This document shows, one piece after another, positions 24,920 to 34,815 of a stretch of DNA of 64,000 bases; position 1 is the stretch's first letter; the number at the start of each line of letters is the position of its first letter. The translations under genes and the position numbers were made by a program. The stretch spans positions 1-64,000 of the forward strand of contig NZ_CADIJW010000005.1 in NCBI RefSeq assembly GCF_902859745.1. The letters are read 5' to 3'. The stretch comes from Achromobacter dolens (GTDB lineage: Bacteria > Pseudomonadota > Gammaproteobacteria > Burkholderiales > Burkholderiaceae_B). Under the pieces are notes generated by a model, which saw only the letters and a list, made by a program, of their open reading frames with translations, was not told where the DNA came from and did not search any database.

Positions 24920-26845
24920 TCAGGCGGGCGCGCCGCCCAGATACGCCTCGATAACCTTGGCGTTGCTCTGCACTTCGTTGGGCAGCCCCTCGGCGATCTT
25001 CTGGCCGAAGTCCAGCACCGACACGGTGTCGCACACTCCCATCACGACGTCCATGTGGTGCTCGATCAGGATCAGCGTGATGCCGTGGTCGCGCACCTTG
25101 CGGATGATGGCCAGCAGCTCGACGATGTCGGGCGCCGTCAGGCCGGCCGCCGGCTCATCCAGCAGCAGCAATTGCGGATCCAGCGCCAGCGCGCGGGCGA
25201 TCTCCAGCAACCGCTGCTTGCCGTAGGGCAGGTTGCGCGCCTCCTCGTTGGCCATGCTGTCCAGCCCGACGAACTCCAGCAGCGCCAGCGCGCGGGCGCG
25301 GGCGCCTTGCTCCTCGCCCTTCCACTTGGACGTGCGCAGCGCGATGCCCGCCAGCCCGGTGGTGAACGTATGGTGCAGGCCCACCAGCACGTTCTCCAGC
25401 GCCGTCATTTCGCCGAACAGTTGCACGTTCTGGAACGTGCGGGCGATGCCCGATGCGGCGATGTCGGCCGGCGCCAGCCCCACCAGCGACTTGCCCGAGA
25501 ACTCCACCGAGCCGGCCGTCGGCACGTAGATGCCGGTCAGCACGTTCATCATGGTGCTCTTGCCCGAGCCGTTCGGGCCGATCAGCCCGTGGATGGTGCC
25601 GCGCTTGATGGTCAGGTCGACCTGGTTGAGCGCCTTCAGGCCGCCGAACTGCATCAGCACCTGCTTGGTCGCCAACAGGGTCTCGCCCTGGCCGCGCGCG
25701 CTTTCGGGCGCGACTGCCTCCTGCTCCTTGACCAGGTCCTTCTTGACCGACAGCGCCGCGCGGCGGGTCGAGAAGAACAGGTTGCGCACGAAGCCGACGA
25801 TGCCGTCGGGCAGGTAGTACACGACGAACAGGATCATGGCGCCGAAGATCGTCAGGCGCCAGTCGGTCACCGCGTCCAGCCAGTAGGAGAACACCGCCAG
25901 CAGGATGGTGCCGACCACCGGCACCGCCACGCGGCGGGCCTCGGTGCGGCCCTTGGAGATGGCGATGGCGCTGCCCACCGTCACCAGGATCGCCACGCCC
26001 AGCGCGATCAGGCGGAAGGTGCCGATGTCGTCCAGCATCTTGGGCAGCAGCACGATGATCGACGCGCCCAGCAGCGCGCCGGTGCGGCTCTTGCGTCCGC
26101 CCATGATGATGGCCAGCAGGAACAGGATGGTCAGCTCGAAGTTGTAGGTGTTGGGCGAGATGTACTGCTCGGAATACGAGTACAACGCGCCCGCCAGGCC
26201 GGCGAAGCCGGCGCTGATGACGAAGGCGAACACCTTGTGCCGGTAGACCGACACGCCCATGCAGTCCGATGCGATCGGGCTGTCCCGCAGGGCCTCGAAC
26301 GAGCGGCCCAGGTGCGACTTGAGGATGCGGTGCACCACGATCAGCGACAGCACCAGCAACGCCGCCACCAGCCAGAAGTACTCGCTCTTGGTCAGGATGT
26401 GCCCGCCGATCGACGGCTTGGGGATCTTGATGCCGAGGGGGCCTTCGGTCATGAAGGTCATCTCGTTGATCAGGATCTGGATGATGGTGCCGAACGCCAG
26501 CGTCACCATCGCCAGATACGGGCCGGTGACCCGCAGCGCCGGCAGCGCCAGCACCGCGCCGAACGCCGCCGCGATCAGGATGGCCGCCGGCAGCGTCACC
26601 CAGATCGGCATCTGCAGGTGGAAGAACAGCACGCCGGCCACATACGAGCCGATGCCGAACAGGCCGGCGTGGCCCAGCGACACCTGGCCGGTATAGCCCA
26701 CCACGATATCGAGCCCGAACAGCAGGATCGAATAGATCATGATGGTTTCGATAAGGTGCAGGTAGTACGTGTTGGTCACGCCCAGCGGCACGGCGGCCAG
26801 GCAGGCCACGGCCACGATGGATAGCACAAGGTGCAGGGGTTTCAT
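24920..26845 (-). CDS. HAAT ABC transporter permease-ATPase fusion, LivM-LivG (system 2)
   Basis: A 641-residue single protein joining a LivM-type permease (residues 1 to about 350; GLDIVVGYTGQVSLGHAGLF, LRVTGPYLAMVTLAFG) to a LivG-type ATPase (from about 385; Walker A GPNGSGKST, IARTFQNVQLF, Walker B LLLLDEPAAG). The linker is charged. Fusion fixes the 1:1 ratio of the two parts. It follows livH by three bases and precedes livF. The frame is uninterrupted, so this is a true fusion and not two genes missed. Confidence 0.92.
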   Translation of the reverse strand: MKPLHLVLSIVAVACLAAVPLGVTNTYYLHLIETIMIYSILLFGLDIVVGYTGQVSLGHAGLFGIGSYVAGVLFFHLQMPIWVTLPAAILIAAAFGAVLALPALRVTGPYLAMVTLAFGTIIQILINEMTFMTEGPLGIKIPKPSIGGHILTKSEYFWLVAALLVLSLIVVHRILKSHLGRSFEALRDSPIASDCMGVSVYRHKVFAFVISAGFAGLAGALYSYSEQYISPNTYNFELTILFLLAIIMGGRKSRTGALLGASIIVLLPKMLDDIGTFRLIALGVAILVTVGSAIAISKGRTEARRVAVPVVGTILLAVFSYWLDAVTDWRLTIFGAMILFVVYYLPDGIVGFVRNLFFSTRRAALSVKKDLVKEQEAVAPESARGQGETLLATKQVLMQFGGLKALNQVDLTIKRGTIHGLIGPNGSGKSTMMNVLTGIYVPTAGSVEFSGKSLVGLAPADIAASGIARTFQNVQLFGEMTALENVLVGLHHTFTTGLAGIALRTSKWKGEEQGARARALALLEFVGLDSMANEEARNLPYGKQRLLEIARALALDPQLLLLDEPAAGLTAPDIVELLAIIRKVRDHGITLILIEHHMDVVMGVCDTVSVLDFGQKIAEGLPNEVQSNAKVIEAYLGGAPA

Positions 26846-26848
26846 CGA

Positions 26849-27721
26849 TTACACCTTCTTGATCGCGGTCTTGCCGAACAGGCCGGCGGGCTTGAAGGTC
26901 AGTACGAGCAGCAGCAGGACCAGTCCCGGCACGTCTTTGTACCCCGTCGAAAGATAGAAACCGGTGGTGGTTTCGGCGATCCCCAGGATCAGGCCGCCGA
27001 CCACCACGCCCATGCCGCTGGACAGGCCGCCGATGATGGCGACCGCGAAGGCCTTCAGGCCCAGCACCGCGCCCATGGTGGCGCCGGTCAGCGTCAGCGG
27101 CGCCACCAGCACGCCCGCGAAGGCGGCGGTCAGCGACGACAGGGCATACGAAAACGTGATCACCATGCCGGTGTTGATGCCCATCAGGCCGGCGGCGTCG
27201 CGGTCATTGGAGGTGGCGACGAAGGCCTTGCCGTAGATGGATTTGCGGTTGAACACTTCCACCAGCAGCATCATCGCCAGCGCGCCGAACACCACCAATA
27301 GCTCCATCGGCAGCACGTTGGCGCCAAGCACCTGGATCGGCGCCTCGGGCAGCGGCGAGGGAAAGCGCAGGTCGTCGCGGCCCCAGACGTTCTCGGCCAC
27401 GTTCTTGAAGATGATGCCCAGCGCGATGGTGGCCATGATCCAGCCGAACTCCGACCGCGTCTTGATGGCGGGCCGCACGCCGACGCGTTCGACCAGCACG
27501 CCTTGCGCGAAGCCGAAGATGCAGACGATGGGGATCATGACCCAGTAGTTCACGCCCAGTCCGACCAGCGTGAGCCCGACCAGCGCGCCCAGCATCAGGG
27601 CTTCGCCCTGGCCGAAGTTCAGGGTGCCGGATGTGGCGAAGGTGAGCTGGTATCCGAACGCGATGACGGCATAGATCATGCCTAGCGCGATACCGCTATA
27701 GATAAGCTGTAGAAGAATCAT
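26849..27721 (-). CDS. livH: HAAT ABC transporter permease, LivH type (system 2)
   Basis: A 290-residue inner-membrane permease with about eight hydrophobic segments. AFGYQLTFATSGTLNFGQGEA and the ATPase-contact loop FVATSNDRDAAGLMGI identify the LivH class. It is cotranscribed with the downstream fusion gene (three-base gap) and follows the binding-protein gene after a 142-base spacer containing a strong hairpin. Confidence 0.92.
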   Translation of the reverse strand: MILLQLIYSGIALGMIYAVIAFGYQLTFATSGTLNFGQGEALMLGALVGLTLVGLGVNYWVMIPIVCIFGFAQGVLVERVGVRPAIKTRSEFGWIMATIALGIIFKNVAENVWGRDDLRFPSPLPEAPIQVLGANVLPMELLVVFGALAMMLLVEVFNRKSIYGKAFVATSNDRDAAGLMGINTGMVITFSYALSSLTAAFAGVLVAPLTLTGATMGAVLGLKAFAVAIIGGLSSGMGVVVGGLILGIAETTTGFYLSTGYKDVPGLVLLLLVLTFKPAGLFGKTAIKKV

Positions 27722-27819
27722 GGTATGTGTCGTGAGGCGCTGTGTTCCGTCCCAACCCCCTTGGGCAGAACGCTGTTGTCAGGCGACTGCATGCCGGCGC
27801 CCCGCGCACGGGGACGCCG

Positions 27820-27847
27820 GCGGCGGCGGCCGGGCAGCCGCCGCCGC
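27820..27847 (-). other. Intercistronic hairpin between binding protein and permease genes
   Basis: Eleven-base perfect arms (27820-27830 and 27837-27847) of GCGGCGGCGGC type around a six-base loop, with no T-run. Placed just after the binding-protein gene, it may protect the upstream mRNA or attenuate read-through, so that the binding protein is made in excess over the permeases. Confidence 0.55.
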
Positions 27848-27863
27848 ATTGCTGCGGACGAAC

Positions 27864-29027
27864 TTAGTTGGCCTTGACCACGCGGCCGCCCTTGACCTCG
27901 CCGATGACCACTTCCTTGGCGGTAATCGCGTCGTGGTTGTCGTGGGTGAAGGGCTTGTTGTAGGTCATCACCACGCCTTCGACGGGCGTCTGCAGGTTCT
28001 CGAGCGCCTCGCGGATCTTCGGGCCATCCGTGGAGTTGGCCTGCTTGATGGCCGCGGCCAGCAGGAAGATCGAGTCATAGCCCTGGGCTGCCGACACCGG
28101 CGAGTCGATGCGGTTGTTCTTGGGCTTGAACTTGGCCAGGTAGGCGTCGATGAACGCCTTGCGCTTGGGCGTGTCCGGGTCCTGGATGAAGGTCTGCGGC
28201 ATGCGCGCGCCTTCGCCATTGGCGCCGGAGTTGTCGATGTAGTTGGCCATCGACAGCGTCCAGCTACCGATGATCGGCACCTTCCAGCCCAGCTTGGCCA
28301 TGCCGTTGGCGATCTGCGCCAGCTCGGGGCCGATGCCGTAGGTCAGCACGGCTTCTGCGCCCGCGGCCTTGGCCTTGAGCAACTGGGCCGTCATGTCGAC
28401 GTCCTTGATGTTGAACTTCTCGACGGCCACCGGCTTGATGCCCTTGGCGTCCAGGGCCTTTTCCAGGTCCTCGCGGCCGAGCTGGCCGTAGTTGGTGGAG
28501 TCGGCCAGGATCGCGACCTTCTTGAAGCCGCGGCGCGTGATGGCTTCTTCGACGATCATCGGCGCCTGGATGCTGTCGTGCGCCGCGTTGCGGAACACGT
28601 AGTTGTCCGGGTATTCCGGCGCCTTGAACTGGTGCGTGATGACGCTGCCGGTGGCGACGTTGTTGAACACCGGAATCTTGGCGTCCTGATAGAAGCGCTG
28701 CGAGGCCAGCGCCACGCCGGTATTGATGTAGCCGACCGTGGCCGTGACCTGTTCCTTGTTGATCAGCTCCTGGGCGATCTGCACGCCGCGTTCGTTCTTG
28801 GCTTCGTCGTCGCGCTCCACCGCGACCAGTTGCCGGCCGAGCACGCCGCCGCTCTTGTTGATTTCCTCGATGGCCAGGCGCACGCCGTCGCGCATGCTGA
28901 CGCCCATGGAGGACGAGCCTCCGGTGTAGGGACCGGCCACGCCGATCTTGATGGGGTCGGCGGCGTAGCCCGCGGCCGATACGGCAAAAGCAAGGGTTCC
29001 TGCAAGCAGCTTCAAACGAAAATCCAT
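27864..29027 (-). CDS. HAAT ABC transporter substrate-binding protein (system 2)
   Basis: A 387-residue periplasmic binding protein with a signal peptide ending AAGYA (about 22), close to the LivJ/LivK length. The N-terminal lobe (IKIGVAGPYTGGSSSMGVSM) and GGVLGRQLVAVERDDEA are typical of the branched-chain/amide binding class. It is the first gene of system 2, so the promoter should lie in 29028-29360. No CoA ligase accompanies this system, so an amino acid or amide is the more likely cargo. Confidence 0.92.
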   Translation of the reverse strand: MDFRLKLLAGTLAFAVSAAGYAADPIKIGVAGPYTGGSSSMGVSMRDGVRLAIEEINKSGGVLGRQLVAVERDDEAKNERGVQIAQELINKEQVTATVGYINTGVALASQRFYQDAKIPVFNNVATGSVITHQFKAPEYPDNYVFRNAAHDSIQAPMIVEEAITRRGFKKVAILADSTNYGQLGREDLEKALDAKGIKPVAVEKFNIKDVDMTAQLLKAKAAGAEAVLTYGIGPELAQIANGMAKLGWKVPIIGSWTLSMANYIDNSGANGEGARMPQTFIQDPDTPKRKAFIDAYLAKFKPKNNRIDSPVSAAQGYDSIFLLAAAIKQANSTDGPKIREALENLQTPVEGVVMTYNKPFTHDNHDAITAKEVVIGEVKGGRVVKAN

Positions 29028-29360
29028 GGATGTCTCCGTTGTAATTAGTAGAACTGCGTGGAAAACCGTGTGCCGGCGCCAGGCGGCGAGGAAAGAGGTT
29101 GGTGGCGCGCTCCTGTGTTGCGTGTTGTGACTGTCTGCTTAATCGCTTACGCGAATCTGACCGCGCGGGGTTTTTCCGCGTAAATACCTAGTACGGGCGC
29201 ACGGGCGCCGGATTCGGGCGCTGCGATGCAGCATGCGATGGAAAAAGATCCGGGAACGCCGAGACGCGACGCCTGCCTGTCGCGCGCGGCCATATTCGGC
29301 GCATCCTAGCCAGCGATGCGCCAGGGTGCGCGGAATTTCCTTCCGCCCGGGGCTGGAAAT
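29028..29360. promoter_or_regulatory. Spacer upstream of HAAT system 2, with inverted repeat
   Basis: The 333 bases between the binding-protein start and the LysR stop contain inverted arms TTACGCG (29147-29153) and CGCGTAA (29177-29183), about 30 bases centre to centre. This is a candidate operator or leader hairpin for the transporter operon. No gene is supported here. Confidence 0.4.
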
Positions 29361-30302
29361 TTATTCCGGCTTGGCCGGCAGGCCGCGCGGCCATTGGGAT
29401 GCGCGTTCGCAGACCTCGGCCAGCCATAGGGAAAACGCTTGGGCCGCGCCGCCGGGCGGGCGCGAGATTTCGGTGCACAGGTGGTACTGGGATTCACCCG
29501 GTGTTTCGATGTCGAGCACGCGCAGCAATTTGCCTTCATCGAGCCATTCGGCGGCGAGGGTGCGGCGGGTCAAGGCGATGCCCTGGCCGGCGCGGGCCGC
29601 CGCCAGCATCATGCCCAGGTCGACCAGCCAGACGCCGCGGGCGGGCTCGGGCCAGTCCAATCCCGCCGCGGCCAGCCATGGACGCCAGGGTTCCATCGGG
29701 CAGCGCAGCAGCGCGGCGCGCGCCAGGTCCTGGGGACGGTCGAACGGGCCGTGGGCGTCGCGATAGGCCGGCGAGCACACGGCGAACACCGGGTCGGTGG
29801 TCAGCGGCCGGGCATGCAGGCCGGGGTATTTGCCGCTGCCGAAGCGGATCCAGACATCGGCGTTTGGCGGCGTGATGTCCAGGTAGGGAATCGACAGCAT
29901 GATCTCCAGCTCGACGTCCGGATGGGCGGCGGTGAAACCGGGCAGCGCGGGGATCAGCACCTGGCGGGCGAAGGTGGGCGTGGAAACGACCCGCAGGGGC
30001 TCGAGCTTGGGTTCGCCGCGCTTGTGCAGCGAGGCGTCCGACAGCAGGTCGAGCGCGGTGCGCACCTGCTCCAGGTATTCGCGCCCGGCGGCGCTCAGGG
30101 TGGCGCCTCGGCTGCTGCGGATGAACAGGGTGACGTCGAGCTGCGCTTCCAGCGCGGCGATGCGCTTGCCGATGGCGCTGGCGGTGACGAAGAGTTCTTC
30201 GCTGGCGCGCTCGAACGAACCGAGCCGGGCGGCCGCCTCGAAGGCCTGGATGGCGGCCAGCGGCGGCAGGCGCACGTCTTTGGAAGGGGAGGGTCCGCGC
30301 AT
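29361..30302 (-). CDS. LysR family transcriptional regulator (GcvA-like)
   Basis: A 313-residue LysR regulator: an N-terminal winged helix (LAAIQAFEAAARLGSFERASEELFVTASAIGKRIAALE) and a two-lobed effector domain from about residue 95. The N-terminus starting with PPLAAIQAFEAAAR matches the GcvA-like branch. Its target is not clear: it points the same way as the HAAT operon ahead of it and is not divergent from a metabolic gene. The Met at 30302 is the first sensible start. Confidence 0.85.
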   Translation of the reverse strand: MRGPSPSKDVRLPPLAAIQAFEAAARLGSFERASEELFVTASAIGKRIAALEAQLDVTLFIRSSRGATLSAAGREYLEQVRTALDLLSDASLHKRGEPKLEPLRVVSTPTFARQVLIPALPGFTAAHPDVELEIMLSIPYLDITPPNADVWIRFGSGKYPGLHARPLTTDPVFAVCSPAYRDAHGPFDRPQDLARAALLRCPMEPWRPWLAAAGLDWPEPARGVWLVDLGMMLAAARAGQGIALTRRTLAAEWLDEGKLLRVLDIETPGESQYHLCTEISRPPGGAAQAFSLWLAEVCERASQWPRGLPAKPE

Positions 30303-30354
30303 GATCGTCTGGCGGGCCGGCCATGCGCCCGACGAAAGAGTGGCAACCCGGCGA

Positions 30355-30720
30355 TTATAAAAGTGCTGGACCGGGCAGTCCGTCCCCGTATTCCCTAAGC
30401 ACCTGGGCGATGATCACCCGGTAGCCGTCCAGCCAGCGCGACTGCGCGGCCTTGGCCTGCTGGTGGGCAGGGTGGCGGATCAGGGCCTCCAGGGCTTCAA
30501 GCGATTCCCAGTAGTAGACATTGGCGTACAGGCCGCGCGCGGGATCTTCCCAGGCTTCCTCGCCCAGGTAGCCCGGAGTGGTCCGCGCCGCCGTGGCGAT
30601 GGCCTGGTCGAGCCGGTGGAAGTCGTCGTCGAACTGCTTCTTGGCGAAGATGAAGGTGGCGGTGTAGCGCGCCGGCCCCGGGTGGGCGGGGCCAGCAGGA
30701 CAGGCGGCGGTATCGGGCAT
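30355..30720 (-). CDS. Antibiotic biosynthesis monooxygenase (ABM) domain protein
   Basis: A 121-residue small protein with an ABM-type dimeric alpha-beta barrel: YTATFIFAKKQFDDDFHRLD, then PGYLGEEAWEDPARGLYANVYYWESLEALEAL. Members include small monooxygenases and heme-degrading enzymes, but most, including this one, have no assigned substrate. It is six bases downstream of the LysE-type exporter gene and may be cotranscribed. The Ala/Pro-rich first 18 residues may be non-native if translation starts later. Confidence 0.7.
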   Translation of the reverse strand: MPDTAACPAGPAHPGPARYTATFIFAKKQFDDDFHRLDQAIATAARTTPGYLGEEAWEDPARGLYANVYYWESLEALEALIRHPAHQQAKAAQSRWLDGYRVIIAQVLREYGDGLPGPALL

Positions 30721-30726
30721 GGCCGG

Positions 30727-31359
30727 TCAGACGCCCTTTACCGCCAGGCTGATCGCCAGGCCGGCCATGACCACGGCGATGACGCCGTCCAGCACGCGCC
30801 AGGCCGAGGCGCTGGCGAAAAAGCGCGCGAACAGGCGCGAGCCGATGCCCAGCACGGCCAGCCACAGCAGGCTGGCGGTGAAGGCGCCGGCGGCGAACGC
30901 CATGCGGGCGTCCTCGAAGCCGTGGGCCAGCGAGCCCACCACCACCATGTCGAGCCAGAAATGCGGGTTCAGCAGCGAAAAGCCCAGCGCGCCCAGCATC
31001 GCGGCGCGGCGCGAGGGCACCACGTCGCGCGCGGCGGCCAGGCCGCCGGTGGCGGTCCAGGCGCGGCGCGCCGATTGCAACGCGTACCAGGACAGGAACG
31101 CCACGCCGAACCACAGCACCGCGGTGGTCAGCCATGGGAACCAGGCGGTCAGGGCCTGCAGGCCCGAGACGCTGGCGAAGATGAAGATGGCGTCGATCAG
31201 GGCGCAGATGGCGACCACCGACAGCAGGTGCGCGCGCATCAATCCCTGGCGCAGGATGAATGCGCTCTGCGCGCCGACGACGGCGAACAGGCCCAGCCCG
31301 GTGGCCGTGCCGCTGGCCCAGGCGGTGAGGAAGAGGGGGGAGGACAACGTGGCGAACAT
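30727..31359 (-). CDS. LysE/ArgO family amino acid exporter
   Basis: A 210-residue inner-membrane protein with about six hydrophobic segments. GLGLFAVVGAQSAFILRQGL and LGFSLLNPHFWLDMVVVGSLA are LysE/ArgO hallmarks for export of basic amino acids. The start at 31359 has AAAGG upstream; the longer open frame lacks a good start. It is divergent from an ArgP/LysG-type regulator, the standard arrangement in which the regulator activates the exporter on lysine or arginine excess. Confidence 0.9.
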   Translation of the reverse strand: MFATLSSPLFLTAWASGTATGLGLFAVVGAQSAFILRQGLMRAHLLSVVAICALIDAIFIFASVSGLQALTAWFPWLTTAVLWFGVAFLSWYALQSARRAWTATGGLAAARDVVPSRRAAMLGALGFSLLNPHFWLDMVVVGSLAHGFEDARMAFAAGAFTASLLWLAVLGIGSRLFARFFASASAWRVLDGVIAVVMAGLAISLAVKGV

Positions 31360-31508
31360 GACTGCGAACCTTTTGACTGCAACGCCTTGTGGCGGCGCTT
31401 GAATACCGGGCCGGCAGCGTCGCGCATGCCGGCAATGCAACATTTTCGCTTGCCGCCAATATGAAATACAGCTAATTTTCCTTCACTATATTAAGCAAAA
31501 CTAATCCA

Positions 31509-32408
31509 ATGAAAATCGATCATGGCAACCTGCGCGCCCTGGCCGCGGTGGTGCGCGAAGGCAGTTTCGAACGGGCCGCGCTGGCGTTGAGCGTGACGCC
31601 GTCGGCGGTGTCGCAGCGGATCAAGGCGCTCGAAGACCGCATGGGCCGGCTGCTGGTCCAGCGCACCGTGCCGGCCGCCGCCACCGCCGACGGTCAGGTA
31701 CTGGTGCAATTGGCCGAGCAGACCGCGCTGCTGGAGCACGACGCGCTGAACCGGCTGGGCGTGGCGGACGACGATGTGCCGCACGCCAGCATCCCCATCG
31801 CCGTCAACCACGACAGCCTGGAGACCTGGTTCGTCGACGCGGCGCTGCAGTTTTCCAACCGCACCCGCGCCACGCTCGACATGCAGTCCGAAGACCAGGA
31901 CCACACCGCCGCGCTGCTGCGCAACGGCTCGGTGCTGGGCGCGGTGACGACGCTGGCCGATCCGGTGCAGGGCTGCCGCATCCATGCGCTGGGCAGCATG
32001 CGCTACGTAGCGACGTGCACGCCGGCTTTCCACAAACGCTACTTCGCGCAAGGCGTGAACGCGCAGACGCTGGCGCAGGCGCCAGTGCTGGTGTTCAACC
32101 GCAAGGACGCCTTGCAGGCCCGCTTCGCCCACAAGATCTCCGACCCGGCGCCGTGGCAGCCGCCGGTCTGGTGGGTGCCGTCCACGCGCGCCTTCGTGCA
32201 GGCTACGCTGGGCGGGCTGGGCTGGACGATGAATCCGCTGCCGCTGGTGCAGGAACATCTTGACGCAGGTCATCTGGTGCTGCTGCGGGGCCGCGCCTGG
32301 GAGGATGTGCCCCTGTATTGGCAGCATTGGCGGGTAAACTCCGAGGCCATGGAAGCTTTGACCGACTCGGTTCTGTCAGCCGCCCGCAGCCTGGTCCGGC
32401 GGCGTTAA
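31509..32408 (+). CDS. argP: LysR-family regulator ArgP/LysG
   Basis: A 299-residue LysR regulator of the ArgP (IciA/LysG) branch. The N-terminal helix-turn-helix is in GSFERAALALSVTPSAVSQRIKALE, and LLVQRTVPAAATADGQVL follows as in ArgP. It senses basic amino acids and controls the divergent lysE-type exporter; both promoters lie in the AT-rich 149-base spacer. The copper chaperone gene follows 19 bases later but is functionally unrelated and probably has its own expression. Confidence 0.9.
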   Translation: MKIDHGNLRALAAVVREGSFERAALALSVTPSAVSQRIKALEDRMGRLLVQRTVPAAATADGQVLVQLAEQTALLEHDALNRLGVADDDVPHASIPIAVNHDSLETWFVDAALQFSNRTRATLDMQSEDQDHTAALLRNGSVLGAVTTLADPVQGCRIHALGSMRYVATCTPAFHKRYFAQGVNAQTLAQAPVLVFNRKDALQARFAHKISDPAPWQPPVWWVPSTRAFVQATLGGLGWTMNPLPLVQEHLDAGHLVLLRGRAWEDVPLYWQHWRVNSEAMEALTDSVLSAARSLVRRR

Positions 32409-32427
32409 CCCTTTAGGAGAACACCTC

Positions 32428-32919
32428 ATGAACATCCGCAAGTTCGCCGCTGTCGCCATCCTGGGCCTGTGCGCGGCCGGGTCCGCCTGGGCCAAGGACT
32501 ACAAGGTTGGCGAGGTCGAGGTCGATGATCTCTGGGTGCGCGCGTCCGCGCCGGGCCAGTCCAACGGCGCCGGCTACATGGATATCGACAACGATGCCAA
32601 GACGCCCGATCGCCTGCTATCGATCTCTTCCGACGCCGCCGAGCGCGTCGAGCTGCATACGGTCGAAACCGCCAACGGCGTGGCCAAGATGCGCCAGGTC
32701 GAGGGCGGCATCCCGCTGCCGGCCAATGGCGAGGTCAAACTTTCGCCGGGCGGCTATCACGTCATGTTCATCAAGCTGAAGGCGCCGTTCGCCGAGGGCG
32801 CCACCGTGCCGGCCACGCTCAAGTTTGAAAAGGCGGGCGAGGTGGCGGTGCAGTTCAAGGTCAAGCCGGCTTCGCACAATCCCGGCATGAGCCATGACCA
32901 CGGGACGATGAAGCACTGA
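32428..32919 (+). CDS. pccA: Periplasmic copper chaperone PCu(A)C
   Basis: A 163-residue protein with a signal peptide ending GSAWA (about 22) and a PCu(A)C domain. The copper ligands fit the family motif: His and Met in ELHTVETANGVAKMRQV and His and Met in GGYHVMFI. A His/Met-rich tail (PGMSHDHGTMKH) may hold further Cu(I)/Cu(II). These proteins deliver copper to the CuA site of cytochrome oxidase. No SCO gene is nearby. A bidirectional terminator follows. Confidence 0.92.
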   Translation: MNIRKFAAVAILGLCAAGSAWAKDYKVGEVEVDDLWVRASAPGQSNGAGYMDIDNDAKTPDRLLSISSDAAERVELHTVETANGVAKMRQVEGGIPLPANGEVKLSPGGYHVMFIKLKAPFAEGATVPATLKFEKAGEVAVQFKVKPASHNPGMSHDHGTMKH

Positions 32920-32943
32920 TCCCGCCAGGCGGTCCGGAATAAA

Positions 32944-32982
32944 GAAAGGCGGCAGGCTGTTCGAGCCTGCCGCCTTTCTTTT
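32944..32982. terminator. Bidirectional terminator between pccA and gdhA
   Basis: GAAAGGCGGCAGGCT (32944-32958) pairs with its complement (32964-32978) across GTTCG, with T-runs on the + strand side and A-runs on the other. It serves the two convergent genes. Confidence 0.88.
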
Positions 32983-33017
32983 GCCGCCAGCCGGCGCACG
33001 GGGCGCCGGCATGTCGA

Positions 33018-34364
<1,347 letters not shown>

Positions 34365-34815
34365 GATCTCCTTGGGGGCGCTTCGAATGAGTGCGGAGAT
34401 GCGCTTTTTTGGGGCGTCGAATCTCCGGATTGGTGCAATACGCACCGGCTTGGTGCGAGATTGTAGGGCTAATTTGTTGCCCTGCGCAAAGCCGGGAGGC
34501 GCGCCATCATCTTGATATCAAAGCACTTTTTTCTTATTTTATTGGTGACGTATCATACTTTGGCGAGTGGGCGGAGAACCCGAGATTTCATAGGTGAAGC
34601 CATGGGGCATTGAATTCACAGGGAAAATTTATATGTCCCCAATATAATTGAGATCTCGGGCGCGGTGTGGGATCGCCGCCTCATAGGGGAATCCGGCCTT
34701 TTGGCGGGATATGGTCCTCATCTTGCGAGGTCAGTTCTGCTTTATATGTCCCTAATTTTATTTTGAGCCGAATCATGCTCGGGCGGCGGACTTCGGCTCC
34801 CCGCCGCCCGCGTCT
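34365..34815. promoter_or_regulatory. AT-rich spacer upstream of gdhA with direct repeats and a hairpin
   Basis: This 451-base gap between xthA and gdhA is unusually AT-rich from about 34510 to 34765. A 21-base motif beginning TTTATATGTCCC occurs twice (34628-34648 and 34741-34761, three mismatches), 113 bases apart. A 10-base-arm hairpin (CGGGCGGCGG 34780-34789 with 34801-34810) closes the xthA end and may end that transcript. No gene is supported. gdhA promoter elements are probably here. Confidence 0.55.
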
